Below, piece by piece: positions 22,808 through 33,519 of a stretch of DNA of 64,000 nt. Both the position numbers and the translations under genes were made by a program. Origin of the DNA: Thysanoteuthis rhombus (taxonomy: Eukaryota > Mollusca > Cephalopoda > Oegopsida > Thysanoteuthidae); NCBI GenBank assembly GCA_963457665.1, contig OY735219.1, positions 21,123,394-21,187,393 of the forward strand. The letters run 5' to 3'. Below the pieces are notes generated by a model. The model saw nothing but the letters and a program-made list of their open reading frames with translations. It did not search any database and was not told the origin of the DNA. Every line of letters starts with the position of its first letter. Position 1 is the stretch's first letter.

Positions 22808-22812
<5 letters not shown>
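22609..22812 (-). mobile_element. 204-bp unit between microsatellites carrying a decayed hammerhead
   Basis: The unit lies between (TG)n(TA)n and (TA)n tracts. Its minus-strand 3' end holds the hammerhead relic (22611-22660). An inverted word is present inside: CCATCAGTATGCTCTATTCC against GAGCACTGCATAAGC..GATGG. The size and microsatellite borders suit a retrozyme or a solo terminal repeat of a Penelope-like element; the class is inferred. Confidence 0.5.
22611..22660 (-). ncRNA. Decayed type I hammerhead ribozyme motif
   Basis: Minus strand: CTAGCCACA, TTGAAGA, GATGT-AAT-ACATT, GAA, ACAGCTGT, C. It aligns with 53968-54022, but C3 of the core is T, G10.1 faces U rather than C, and the stem I 3' strand is changed (TATG in place of TGTGG). 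These changes should abolish cleavage. Confidence 0.7.

Positions 22813-22857
<45 letters not shown>
22813..22857. repeat. (TA)n microsatellite
   Basis: About 22 TA units at the 3' tail of a minus-strand SINE. Confidence 0.95.
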
Positions 22858-22858
<1 letters not shown>

Positions 22859-23012
22859 TACCGTCATTTCACAGTTAATATATCACTCAATTTAGCCAAC
22901 ATAAATAGAATAAATAATTAAAGAAAATGGGGCTGCTGCAGGAATTGAACCTGTCACCCATAGGGTAGCAGTTCCAATGTAGCAATGCTCTTACCATTGA
23001 GCTAAACAGCAA
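22858..23012 (-). mobile_element. tRNA-derived SINE (type II-like head), copy 1
   Basis: Minus-strand head 23012-22930: GCTGTTTAGCTCAATGGTAA (acceptor and A box), a stem ACCC-TAT-GGGT resembling the long variable arm of Ser/Leu-type tRNAs, and the B box GGTTCAATTCC closing with TGCAGCAGCC. The tail TATTTATGTTGGC..GATATATTAACTGTG runs into (TA)n. Confidence 0.7.
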
Positions 23013-23029
23013 TTGGTAATGCAATGGCC

Positions 23030-23215
23030 AAATAACTGCTTTTAATTCAAATTCTCATCACATTTATTCTCAGTCCATTTGTCTCTTTCAATGTCCATAT
23101 TTTCAAGAAATGGACATATTTAGTCTAATAGAATGAATTATAAATTGCGTTACATTATATAGAAACTTATTTGAAATTATCTCCCATCATTACACGGTTA
23201 ATATATCACCCATGT
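23030..23215 (-). mobile_element. Tail of the same SINE family, copy 2
   Basis: Minus strand carries GATATATTAACCGTGTAATG, then TTTCAAATAAG and CAATTTATAATTCATTCT, the tail order of copies 1 and 3. It abuts copy 3 in inverted orientation. Confidence 0.6.
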
Positions 23216-23420
23216 TAAGTTTCATTGAAGCGGCTACCCCATCATGGCAGGTTTGATTCCTGCAGCAGTCTCATTTTCTTCAACTGTTTATACTATTTAT
23301 GTTGTCTAAGTTGAATGATATATTGACCGTGTAACGACGGGTAATCGTTTCAAATAAGCTTCAATTTAATATAATGCAATTTATAATCATTCTGTCGGGT
23401 CATATATATCCATTTATAAT
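23216..23420 (+). mobile_element. tRNA-derived SINE, copy 3 (3' half of head plus tail)
   Basis: GCAGGTTTGATTCCTGCAGC holds the B box, followed by TATTTATGTTGTC..GATATATTGACCGTG and the GTAATCGTTTCAAATAAG tail. Confidence 0.65.
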
Positions 23421-23469
23421 TCATATATAAATGCGTTATTTTTAATTGGTAACTATTTGAATCAACATC

Positions 23470-23850
23470 CCATTTTTTCATGTGTTGAATATGCCAGTCA
23501 TCAGAGACAACATAAGAGTTTCAAATAAATATAATGCATTCATAATTATTTTGTTGGATTATAAATCCATTTCTTTAAAATGTAATTGTTTGCACTGAGA
23601 AACATAGAGCAGATCTGGACAGTGAATGAACAAGATGAAAAGTGCATATTAGGAGCGTTAAGACAGCCTCCTGTTGGATGCAGGTTCAATTCCTGCAGCT
23701 GCCTATTTCTAAAATCGTTTATAGGATATTCACCGTGTAAAAACGGGACATCAGTTCAAGTAAAGTTTTTAAAAAAAGATTTTTTTAAATAACGCTTTCA
23801 TAATTGTCAGGTTATATATCCATTCCTTTATAAATATATAATCTTCACAG
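23470..23850 (+). mobile_element. Same SINE family, copies 4 (tail only) and 5
   Basis: 23505-23575 is a tail (TTTCAAATAAATATAATGC). 23640-23830 has a head end with B box GCAGGTTCAATTCCTGCAGC and tail ATTCACCGTGTAAAAACGGG. Confidence 0.6.
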
Positions 23851-24585
23851 AAACACAAATATATCCATGGATTCAGAAATATGTGTGCATTTGTATTCTC
23901 TCTCTCTCTCACACAAACAAACACAAAGATTGGATATTTTGCACTTTGTGAATTAAAAAAACTTCAAAAGACATCATTAACCTGTATGAACCAATTTCAT
24001 CTACAATCTATTTTAAATTCATTTCTTAATTGTTAATTATACAGAGCTTAGAACATTCTTGGCACATCTATCTGAAAAAATGCTCATATGAATCCATTAA
24101 TGAGTTCATTCATAGAATGGGATGAATGGAATGCTAGAAAATAAATCCATTTGTAACAATTGTAATGAATAAAAAAATTCTTGGCCAATCAAAAACCTTC
24201 ATCAGATAGAGTGTACCCAATTTTATGTATAGAAAGAAGAGAATGATATTTTCAAGAACTCTCTCGTACAAACCAGAACTCTCTACACAAAAAATAAAAC
24301 AGTCAAACATAATAATACTTAGGAATATGCCTTTCATTGTATTAAGTTATTACACATCAAATGTTGTTTTATTTACATTACAAGGAATTGTAGGAATAAT
24401 GAAAGGGTTCCTAATGTATAATTGTATTACTTTTGCAGATTCAATCTAAACAGAGACATAATTTGTTATTTCTGGTGGGGGAGGGTCAAGCTTTCAACAG
24501 CAGTAGTGTTTATTCAAAAAGTTAGACTAATTTTCAAGTACCATTTCAAATTAGAACATAATGCTGTTCAAGCCGTTCATAGCAT
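23851..24585. other. Unassigned stretch with a decayed motif M
   Basis: Motif M relic at 24176-24206 (minus: TCTGATGAAGG, loop, GGCCAAGAA). Otherwise unrecognised. Confidence 0.4.
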
Positions 24586-24589
24586 CAAC

Positions 24590-25012
24590 TAAGTACTTAT
24601 AGTGAGCATGGCTACCTTGCAAACTGTTCAGCATTGGTTCAAAAGGTTTAGCTCTTGAAATATGGATATCAATAGTAAAACTAAGGGGAGGCCTGGACCT
24701 GTTCCTAATGATGAAGAATTATCAACAGCAGTGGTAAGCGGCCTATGAGCAATGGTTCGAGCACTTTCTAGAGATTTTAGGAGTCCACAATTGTCGGCTG
24801 ACAGTATCTAAGCTTAAAGAATTGAGATATGATGTCTTGCAGCATCCTCCATATGCACCTGATATTTCTCCATCAGATTATCATCTTTTCAAGCATTTTG
24901 AATTTCATAGACATACCAAGAGATTTAATGAAAGGGAGTCATTATTCATACTGAACGTATGACCACTAAACCTAAATAATTTTATAGAAATGGCATATTA
25001 TCATAAGAGGAT
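24590..25012 (+). mobile_element. Mariner transposase relic with internal deletion
   Basis: Translation shows a mariner N-terminal helix (TLQTVQHWFKRFSS) at 24611, then KGRPGPVPNDEELSTAV near 24684. It then passes directly to the third catalytic region (LQHPPYAPDISPSDYHLF) at 24838 and a C-terminal FYRNG near 24983. The first two catalytic Asp segments are gone and stops are present. It is non-autonomous and inactive. Confidence 0.8.
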
Positions 25013-25119
25013 CATTTGAAAAAGGTTGTTCCAAAAAGTTCATATTTTTATCAAATATTCACTATTTTTTCATTGTTTACATCATCAATCATTCTACTAT
25101 TGGAAAAACAACATTTCAT

Positions 25120-25680
25120 ACCTAACAACCTAATACGGAATCCAAAACTTGAATGCCAAATAAAATTAATGAAAGATGTGCAAAGAAGGGTTACCAAGCT
25201 TCCCCCAGGGTTTGAAGGTATACCATGTGAAGAGAGACTTAAAAGATTAAATCTGCCTACTCTGGTTTACCGAAGAACCCGTAGGGATATGATCCAAGCA
25301 TGTGAAATGATGACTTGTAAGTACAATAATGATTTGACAAATTTTCTGCTTCTATTGCTTAGTACTCATGATACAAGACAGGAGTACAAACTAGGTCACA
25401 GACTCTCTCATTTGAATATTGAGTCAATTTCTTTTAGTATTAGAATAATAAAAATATGGAATACTTTGCCTGAATCAGATGTGGGAGCAGAAATAGTAGC
25501 ATTGTTTGAATCAAAATTGGATGAAATACGAAAAAATCAGGACTTCAAATCAAGCTATCAAAAGACATTCAACTAGAGATCTCCACACAGTGGATTAAAT
25601 CCAGCATGAATAAATGTTACTATGGATTACTATGTATTACATTGACTCATAAGTTACCTTACAAGAGATTAATACATCAT
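25120..25680 (+). mobile_element. CR1/Jockey-like LINE, reverse transcriptase C-terminal fragment
   Basis: An open frame ending at 25576 carries the common LINE C-terminal layout: VQRRVTKLPPGF, EERLKRLNLPTLVYRR, DMIQACEMMT, then the SFSIRIIKIWNTLPE block and a closing SKLDEI. The polymerase palm and endonuclease are missing. A 3' untranslated piece ends in short ATTAC-type repeats near 25645. It starts just after the mariner relic. The clade is inferred from these phrases. Confidence 0.8.
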
Positions 25681-26164
25681 TCGTACTAACCTACCTACCT
25701 ACCTACATACCAATTCTATACCTCAATGGTTCTCTAACTTTTAGAAACACAGCACCCTTATTACATACAGATTTTTTCACTGCATTCCAAGTCAGAAAAT
25801 ACTTAACAATTGGATTTTCGTTTATGTTTAAGTTAGGTAAAAAAATAATGAATCTTGTCATCTAAATTCATAAAAAAATGTATGAATTTTTTTTCTCATT
25901 TGATAGTCATAATGACACCAGTAGCTTTCTCAAATCTTAGAATCAAACTATTGACCAAGCACAATATAGTTTTGAAACAGTGAAATTCAACACTGAGTGA
26001 CTTGTGATGTACCAGTTAGATGTTGCTTCTTAGCATCAATACAATGTATGAGTATATTTAATTACGATTGTTTGGAATTATTAACATTTTCGAATATCCT
26101 ATTATAAAATGATTTAGGTTTAGTGGTCATGATTTCAGTAAAAGCAAGAATTATGACTTCCTAC
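25681..26164. other. Unassigned stretch
   Basis: CAATGGTTCTCTAACTTTTAG at 25723 resembles a hAT left terminus, but I find no matching right end. 26109-26155 matches a mariner 3' region (see 28509). Confidence 0.4.
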
Positions 26165-26167
26165 AGT

Positions 26168-26190
26168 GGTTAGGGTTAGGGTTAGGGTTT
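26168..26190 (+). repeat. Short interstitial telomere-like repeat
   Basis: Three and a half TTAGGG units. Too short and too deep in the window to be a chromosome end. Confidence 0.8.
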
Positions 26191-26768
26191 CTTCTCTGTT
26201 TTACATACACTTTGATATTATGGTACAATGTACAAATTCTCTCTTGTTAGGATTATCAGTTGTTTACCATGTAACCGTTTCAGGGATTTTAAAACAAAAC
26301 AGTTACATTAACTTAGCACTCCAGCAGTGTCGATTAAACACCATCTCCCTTTCAGCTAGGATTTTGATATATGGCTCATGTGATACATGTAGTTTCTTAT
26401 TTTATACAGGGTACCATCATAATGTATTGTACATGGATATTATTTTATACTACATATCGGTTAATTTTTTTGAAACAGGGCTTGCTTACTCTGCTTAGCC
26501 AAAAATCTTATTTAATCATGAGGGATCAGTAAGTATAGCAACAGACGTGACTCACTGTTTGTGTCACTTTGATCGAATGTTTACCTGAGTGAATATTAAA
26601 TCTGCTGAGTCGGTTTTAATCTCAGCAAGCAAACCAGCTCATATTTAAGAATACTAATTACACAGAAAAACTCATTTGAGTCGATTCTCTACCAACATAT
26701 TCCAATGAAGAATTTGACAATTTTCTTCCACTGACCTTAAAGTTGATTTTTCCATGTTGCATTCCATA

Positions 26769-26812
<44 letters not shown>

Positions 26813-27837
26813 GGATGTGACTTGTCCAGTCCAATATGAGCACGCATTCTAGGAAGTGATTCCACATTCTAGAACCCAGAACACTTGATGAGGGCTGGAG
26901 GGGTGCACGACTAAAATGAATGAACATGTAGACTTGGAAAATAGTCCAATCATATCATATATAATGATTAAAGCCCCCCCCCCATCTAACAAAATTCAGA
27001 CAAGAAGATAGGAAATCTGAATTCTGTCTATTTTGAAGCTGTATAAAGATATTAAAATAAACATCCTGGAACATTCGTTCATTTTATGCAAGTTCTACTT
27101 TTAGCTAAATTTATGAACCTTAATGTCATCCCAGACTCAGAAGTCAGCTAACAAATCAACTAACAGTCCAATATAGCTGAGGATGCTGTCAACAGATGGA
27201 CAGACAATGTATTTGTGACTAATCCCTGGATTAGGATGAGAGTATTTTTTTTATAGAAAACATGATAGACGATCGGTCGGAAGTTTTATAAGAATTTGAT
27301 TAAGCTAGCCAGTAGGAAAATATGATTTTTTTTTTATTATCATCATGAAGACTATGCTCACCTCTCAGAGAGGAAAAAAAGGAAAGAAAAGAGAGAGAAC
27401 CGTCAAGTATTTCACTCAATATCAAGTTGTCTCCCTTATGAAGGTAAGTTTGTTTTATTTACTTCTGAAAAGGGAGACGGTATATTACTAAATGGGGTGA
27501 ACCAATGAACATACGTGTACAATGAAGAAGAAAATGAAGGGTTGCAAGTAAATGTCTCCCGAGTCATTTTTTATACTAGCACAATACAATACAAAAATTA
27601 AATTTAAAATCATTGCACAGCTCCAAAATTTCCAGAATTTGGACCAATACTTTCTGATATTTTGTACATAACTTTTCAATGTTGAAACCTGATTCAATAT
27701 TTTTTTCATTTTTTATTTGTAAATTCTTTTGTTCAAATTCTGTCAATTTTGAAGCTGTATAAGGATGTTAAAATGAACTTTTTCAAATGTATCAGATACT
27801 TTTTACTCTCACTATTTATATATATATATATATATAT

Positions 27838-27872
<35 letters not shown>

Positions 27873-28227
27873 TAGATATTTAAAAAGAGTATAATGGGGC
27901 TGCAATCCTTCTTTCAAATATACATTGTTGAAAACAATAGGCAAACTCCATCTTACAAACCTTTTATTGATGTCATCAAAAGTTTTTTTTTAAAAAGTTT
28001 TCCAATAAGAAATAACAAGGAATAGATGTTCAAATGTTCATTCTTGTAGCACTATTGATACAGCCTGTATGTGTGATACATACCTAAGTAAATAGATAGA
28101 TAGACAGCCAACCAACCAGACCAACTTAAAAACCGAAGAAACCCACGTTGACAGTTTCTAATATGTTCTTCCTTGGTATTCTCTAATTACACATACAAAG
28201 GTTTGCATTTCGACGTGTATTAGATTG
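26191..28227. other. Mostly unassigned stretch with microsatellites
   Basis: Holds (TA)n at 26765-26810 and (TA)n(TAGA)n at 27816-27875. A diverged direct repeat, ATTTTGAAGCTGTATAA, occurs at 27030 and 27746. Family X copy 4 (3' end only; GATACATACC, GACAGTTTCTAAT) lies at about 28050-28163. Confidence 0.5.
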
Positions 28228-28235
28228 TTATATAT

Positions 28236-28364
28236 CAGCATTTCCAAACATGGGGTCCACAAACATATTACTGGAGTAGACAGACCGTTCAAAAACCTGG
28301 GTTCCATGGGAAAACTCATTTAAATAAAAGGGGTCCATGTTTATTAAAAGGTTGGGAACCACTG
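28236..28364. mobile_element. hAT-type MITE, 129 bp
   Basis: Right terminus GGTTGGGAACCACTG and left CAGCATTTCCAAAC are inverted and hAT-like. The target duplication is TTATATAT (28228) and TCATATAT (28365), seven of eight matching. Non-coding. Confidence 0.7.
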
Positions 28365-28489
28365 TCATATATGTTGTTTTGTTGAATAGTGAGAAGAAGG
28401 ACAATCTAAATAACAAAAAAATGGTGAATATCAAATCAAGATTTGACCCATTTGAAGCAATAGCATTTTCAAAACATCCTTATAATGAT

Positions 28490-29075
28490 AATATGCCATT
28501 TTTATAAAATGATTAAGGTTTAGAGGTCATGATTTCAGTAAAAGCAAGAATTATGGCTTCCTTATTATTGAAATTTTACAATGGATATGAAGTTCAAAAT
28601 GCTTGTGAAGATGATAATCTGGAGGAGGAATGTCAGGTGAATATGGAAGATGCTGCAAGACTTCATATGGCAATTCTGTAAGCCAAGAACTGAGTGGTGT
28701 GGGATCTAGAAATGTTATGGAACATTCCATTCAATTCATCTGGGAGACATCTTTCGAACAGATGACATGATTGCTGTTGAAGTCGCGAGTATTCAAATCA
28801 TAGTAAATAATTCGTGATAATCAAGAACAGACTTAGGCCTCCTTCAAGGTTTATCCTGATCTAAGCACATTGAACCAATGCTGAACAGTTTGCACTGAAG
28901 TTGCGTTCGCTTCAAGTGCTCTGTTGACGTTATCAGCAGTACCAAAAATTCTTCTGGCACCTCAGTTGTGACATACAAATGAAGAAGGCTAGAGAGCCAA
29001 TGGTTTAAAACAGTGATTGCAATAACAGTTGAGAGCATGGGAGTGCAGTGGGGAGGGGATCGGAGCATTTGCACC
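28490..29075 (-). mobile_element. Mariner transposase relic
   Basis: Minus strand: VQTVQHWFNVLRSG-type segment near 28890, an RRPKSVLD segment, then a heavily broken middle, and the third catalytic region (LPYSPDIPPPDYHLHKHF) near 28620. The terminal block at 28509-28560 also occurs at 26109-26155. The DNA-binding and C-terminal parts sit closer together than in a full mariner, so the catalytic core is deleted. Confidence 0.7.
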
Positions 29076-29226
29076 CCACCCCTGGATCAGGCCTTCTGAT
29101 TGAGGGCAAAGGAGGATTGAAAGTTGGAATTTTATAGTCAGTAAATGATAAATGTGCAGTACAATTGTTTTATCTAACCCCTACCTAATGTTCCATTATA
29201 AAACAGCTATTATTATCATTATTAAT

Positions 29227-29290
29227 GGGTCATGTTACCCAAAGGGTCAAGTCGGGTCATGTTACCCAAAGGGTCAAGTCAGGTCATACA
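29227..29290. repeat. Direct duplication, about 32 bp x 2
   Basis: GGGTCATGTTACCCAAAGGG TCAAGTC occurs twice in succession. Confidence 0.85.
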
Positions 29291-29864
29291 TGTCCATGAA
29301 TGATCATGTGCACCATCTCACATCTCAATCATACAGAGGATTGTGCTCACACTACAAATATCAAGTGGAATGTCTATTATGCAACAGGATTGCCACTAAG
29401 ATGTATTTCATATTTACTCTTTTGCCCCTCAGCATCCCTGGAAGTGTATGTTGATGCATGAATAAGGAAAAAATATAGGATTGAATAATAATGAACTAAT
29501 AATCAAGAAAAATCAACACATGGAATAGAAAAATTTCTTTCATTGTACGCTTTTCGTTAAAAGTAACTGACTCTTGTTTCATGAACTTCAGATTTATTAT
29601 ATTGTTCTGCCCCCACCCCCTGAGGAGTGGTAGCTGATACCCATGCTTGTAAGTTTTGATATTTATGTTTCTTGATTGTCTGGTTGATCCAAACCTTTTT
29701 TAGAAATCTTCGAAGACCACAATTGCAAGGGAGCATCTTTCAACCAGGCCCAGGCAGAAGGGTTGGGAGGTCAACGTAGGCTAGTAGATATAGTTCTACA
29801 ATTTTTGCTTGTGGGGCCTACTCAACAGTTTAGATATCATTTTAGATCTTTCATTATGTTCTGT
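29291..29864. other. Unassigned stretch
   Basis: No supported feature. Confidence 0.3.
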
Positions 29865-30190
29865 TACTTGTAAGTACATCGCACACACTACATGTACTTT
29901 CATTTTGTCCTTTCACTTTTAAGTACATCATGTGTACTATGCGTACCTTAATTATGTCCTTTTACTTCTGAGTACATCACATGCACTACATGTACTCTAA
30001 TTATGTTCTGTTTCTTGTTAGTACATCACACACACTACATGTACTTTACTTACGTTCTTTTACTTCTAAATACTATATGAACTTTCATTTTCTTCTACTT
30101 TCGAGTACATCATACGCCTTACATGTACTTTCATTATATCTTTTGACTTCTGAGTACATCACACACACTACATGTATATACACACATACA
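29865..30190. repeat. Degenerate minisatellite, unit about 52 bp, six copies
   Basis: Each unit has TTTTACTTCTGAGTACATCA, CACACACTACATGTACTTTC and ATTATGTTC-like words. It grades into (CA)/(TA) repeats at 30178-30200. Confidence 0.75.
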
Positions 30191-31155
30191 TATATCATAT
30201 TTATTTAGCACTGAATATCATCAAGTAGAGGCATCAAAATGAGCAGAATTTGAACGTTGGGGGTGAGGCCACATGTTGAAACGGTGGTAGATGAAGGTGT
30301 GGCAACATAATTTTTGTCACATGTGTTAATTGACGTCACTGAACTTATGCATGATTCTTGCTATGCATGCAACAAATATAATCATATATTTTTCTTATAA
30401 TTTTTATAAATAGAGAAATTTGACATTTGGTGAAGTAATTTCATAGTAGCAGTACTATTATAGTATTGTGTTCCATTTGAGAAACCTCCTCAAATGGAAT
30501 CACTAGCAATCATTTTCTCTGTAGATTTATTACCTTTTCTACTGAAACCAAAAGATCACCAAGAAAAATACCAACTTAATCCTCAATTTTACAAAATACT
30601 AATTTTACTAAAATAGAGTAATAAGTAAGATTATTATCTCATCAAGAATAATGTAAATAGAAATTTGTAATTTAGATGCCGCCCAAACAATCAAACAGTG
30701 AATTTCAATTACCTTCTCTTGATTACTTCTCTTTCTGTCGTTTGCTTTGCATTACGGATTTTGATATTGTTACAATCCTGTTGTTGTATGGTGACTTGTT
30801 GTGTTGCCCATAATAATACTCAATGAGCAGTTTGAGGGTCCTACATTCCTCATCTGGCCTGGGTCTATTACTAGCTCTGCCTGACCCTGTGCTCTAAGAA
30901 TTTTTTCAAAGATTCTCACTAAATCTATTCTGTAATTTTTATGGCTCCAACCAATGCAAATTACAATTGAATGTTTATTTTGCAATAAATATTTTAGTTA
31001 TTCTAATACAAACAAATGTCAGACTTAAATAATTGGAACCCTTCAATGCCAAGGATCAACCTATTCAGATACATAGCTTTAGACTTTTCAGTAAAAAAAT
31101 ATAACTGAAAAAAAGGTTGGGGATCAAGTGAAGTTCACCAATACTTTACCTCTTG
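30191..31155. other. Unassigned stretch
   Basis: AT-rich; no supported feature. Confidence 0.3.
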
Positions 31156-31159
31156 ATGG

Positions 31160-32016
31160 TAACGATCCATACTTGGCTCAGTTGGGTGGTACAGAGCTAT
31201 ACTTGGCTCAGTTGGGTAGTACCAATCTTGCTTCAGTTTCATTAGGTGGTACTGAGCTATACTTGGCTCAGTTGGGTGGTACTGAGCCATACTTGACTCA
31301 GTTGGGTGGTACTGAGCCATACTTGACTCAGTTGGGTGGTACTGAGCCATACTTGACTCAGTTGGGTGGTACTGAGCCATACTTGACTCAGTTGGGTGGT
31401 ACTGAGCCATACTTGACTCAGTTGGGTGGTACTGAGCCATACTTGACTCAGTTGGGTGGTACTGAGCCATACTTGACTCAGTTGGGTGGTACTGAGTCAT
31501 ACTTGACTCAGTTGGGTGGTACTGAGTCATACTTGACTCAGTTGGGTGGTACTGAGCTATACTTGGCTCATTTGGGTGGTACTAAGCTATACTTGGCTCA
31601 TTTGGGTGGTACTGAGCTATACTCGGCTCAGTTGGGTGGTACTGAGCTATATTTGGTTAAATTGGGTAGCACTAATCTTTTCTTGGCTCACATGGGAGGT
31701 AGAAACCTTCATTTGGTTCAATTGATTGGTACTAATTTTTAATTCCCGTGATGTTAGAAAAATGAATGTTTGAAAAATTGTAGCAAAACCTTGTTTTGCT
31801 TATTCTTACCTTCAGTTTTCACCCTGGTGGTACCTATCTTTACCTGGTCTCATAGGATAGTACAAATATTGATTTGGTTATATCGATTGGTACCGATGGT
31901 CACCTCTGTGGTACTAATCTTTACTTAGTTATATTGAGTGCTACTAATCTTTACTTAGTTATATTGAGTGCTACTAATCTTTACTTAGTTATATTGAGTG
32001 CTACTAATCTATACAG
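31160..32016. repeat. 30-bp minisatellite, homogeneous core and decayed flanks
   Basis: The unit is a 30-bp word containing TACTTGACTCAGTTGGGTGG and TACTGAGCC. About nineteen units fill 31160-31740, the central eight or nine almost identical. A degraded zone follows, then four more 30-bp units of a diverged type (TACTTAGTTATATTGAGTGC) at 31890-32016. Because 30 is divisible by three, the array is open in one plus frame (204 codons, LGGTEPYLTQ decapeptide) and one minus frame (131 codons). There is no start context, splice site or homologue to support translation. Confidence 0.9.
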
Positions 32017-32264
32017 AAAGTAAACTGAGTATATGATCAAAAACTAGATTTTGTTGGAAAGAAATCGTTCATATTGTACATGAAAATTTCAGAATATTTT
32101 TCACAATCCCTTTGTCGAGACTTTGATTTCAGAAAATAATTTCAATCAATTATAATTACGGTATTTGACAGCATAAAAAACCCTTCCCCCTAAAAAACGA
32201 TTCAAAAGTAAATGTAACTTATACTGGTCAGAATTTATTTGAATTTAGAAAGAATAAACAAAAT

Positions 32265-32540
32265 AGATAAATAAAGCCAGTCTGGTTAGTCTTTGGCAGC
32301 ATGCCATTTTGGGGGTGATCAATTAAAAATTGGAAGAAGGAGACTAACTGAATGAATAAGTTACTTCTCCAGCCATTTGCGAGGCAATGATAGCTAAAAG
32401 TCTGCCAGACACAAACTAAGGGATTGATTTAGCATAAATTTGCATTGCAAGTGAAATTCCCACTAAAAGCTAATTTAGGGTGGGAGTTTAAAAAAAAAAA
32501 AACAAACTATTTTCTGAAGACATAAAAAGGGGTAAATCTC
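32265..32540 (+). mobile_element. Family X, copy 5, 5' part (split)
   Basis: From CCAGTCTGGTTAGTC to TTCTGAAGACATAAAAAGGG. The remaining 3' part lies at 32935-33083, beyond a family W insertion. Confidence 0.75.
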
Positions 32541-32935
32541 CAGGTATCAGTTCATGGTCCAAAACTCATACAAAAGCACCGAAAATTATAAATATACAAC
32601 ATATTGATCAGATATATTAACGTTCTAAAGGTACAGATCTTTATATTTATACAGGGTTATATTTGGTTTTCTGGGGCTAAAAAATGTTAGCTAAAAACTG
32701 GCTGCTTCCATTTAATTTCAGCAATATAGCTACTTCGTTCAACTTTTACGATCGTGGTTATGATGACATATTGTTCAGTGTTACTGGTGACTAGAGCTAT
32801 GAGATTTTTTTTCACCAAAAAAAGATTCAATATTAAAGAACCAAGGAAAAACTACTAAACAAACAACCATTGCAAAAAGAAAACAAAAAAACAATCATTT
32901 CCTGTCAAAGAAGAAACAACATGATATATTTTAAC
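32540..32935 (+). mobile_element. Family W repeat, copy 1, inserted in family X
   Basis: CCAGGTATCAGTTCATGGTC to AGAATTCATTTTAAAAC. It matches 34676-35075 through CTGGGGCTA, GCTAAAAACTGGCTGC and GTGGTTATGATGACAT. Non-coding and unclassified. Confidence 0.7.
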
Positions 32936-33083
32936 TAGAATTCATTTTAAAACAAAAAAATATTTTCTCAAGATATAAAAAGGAGTAAATTTTGAAATTT
33001 TTGGCCCTTCAGCTCAATTTGTATGACAGACCAATTTGAAAACTGAAGGAAGTTTGGTGACAGTCTTGGTTAATGGTTCTTAA
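32935..33083 (+). mobile_element. Family X, copy 5, 3' part
   Basis: Restarts with TATTTTCTCAAGATATAAAA, repeating the last 35 bp seen before the W insertion, and ends at the AATGGTTCTTAAC version of the X terminus. Confidence 0.7.
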
Positions 33084-33143
33084 CAAGAAAAAAACTGGAT
33101 GATAATTGAGAAGTACATAGGAAAATAAGTTTTTTCCCCCATG

Positions 33144-33417
33144 ATCTTCCCTGTTAAAATAGCAGTTATATATACAGTATTTTTTCAATTTTTATTGGTA
33201 TTAAGAGAAATAAATATTAAAACACAATGTGAAAGTAATCTGCAGGTCCTTAGAAATGATCACAAATCACATTAGACAAAGGAGGAGATTCTTCCATGTT
33301 AAAATAACAGTTATATATACAGTATTTTTTCACTTTCTATTGGCATCAAGAGAAATAAATATCAAAACACAATGTAAAAGTAATCTGCACAAATCACATT
33401 AGACAAAGGAGGAGATT
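33144..33417. repeat. Tandem duplication of a 130-145 bp segment
   Basis: 33144-33288 and 33289-33417 share TCTTCC.TGTTAAAATA, CAGTTATATATACAGTATTT, AAACACAATGT and AGACAAAGGAGGAGAT. The second copy lacks about 15 bases present in the first. Confidence 0.85.
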
Positions 33418-33469
33418 TAGAATTCAAAGACTTTTTCAGATGATTGAACTTCTTGTTTGTGTTGTTAAC

Positions 33470-33505
33470 ACGTTTTGGCCAATCTATCCTACGTCCTTCT
33501 TCAGG
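33470..33505 (-). repeat. Motif M hairpin, copy
   Basis: Minus strand: CCTGAAGAAGGACGTAGG, loop, TTGGCCAAAACG, then TGTTAACAAC, a tail shared with the copy at 47809. Confidence 0.6.
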
Positions 33506-33519
33506 TTTATCATCCGAAC

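Noticed and set aside
22930-23012. Functional tRNA gene on the minus strand
   Set aside because: The anticodon stem does not pair well and at least two other partial copies share its tail, so it is a SINE.
26168-26190. Chromosome end
   Set aside because: Only three and a half TTAGGG units in the middle of the window.
31128-31742. 204-codon repeat protein, or a CRISPR array
   Set aside because: The units are contiguous without spacers, the genome is animal, and both strands are open only because the period is 30.
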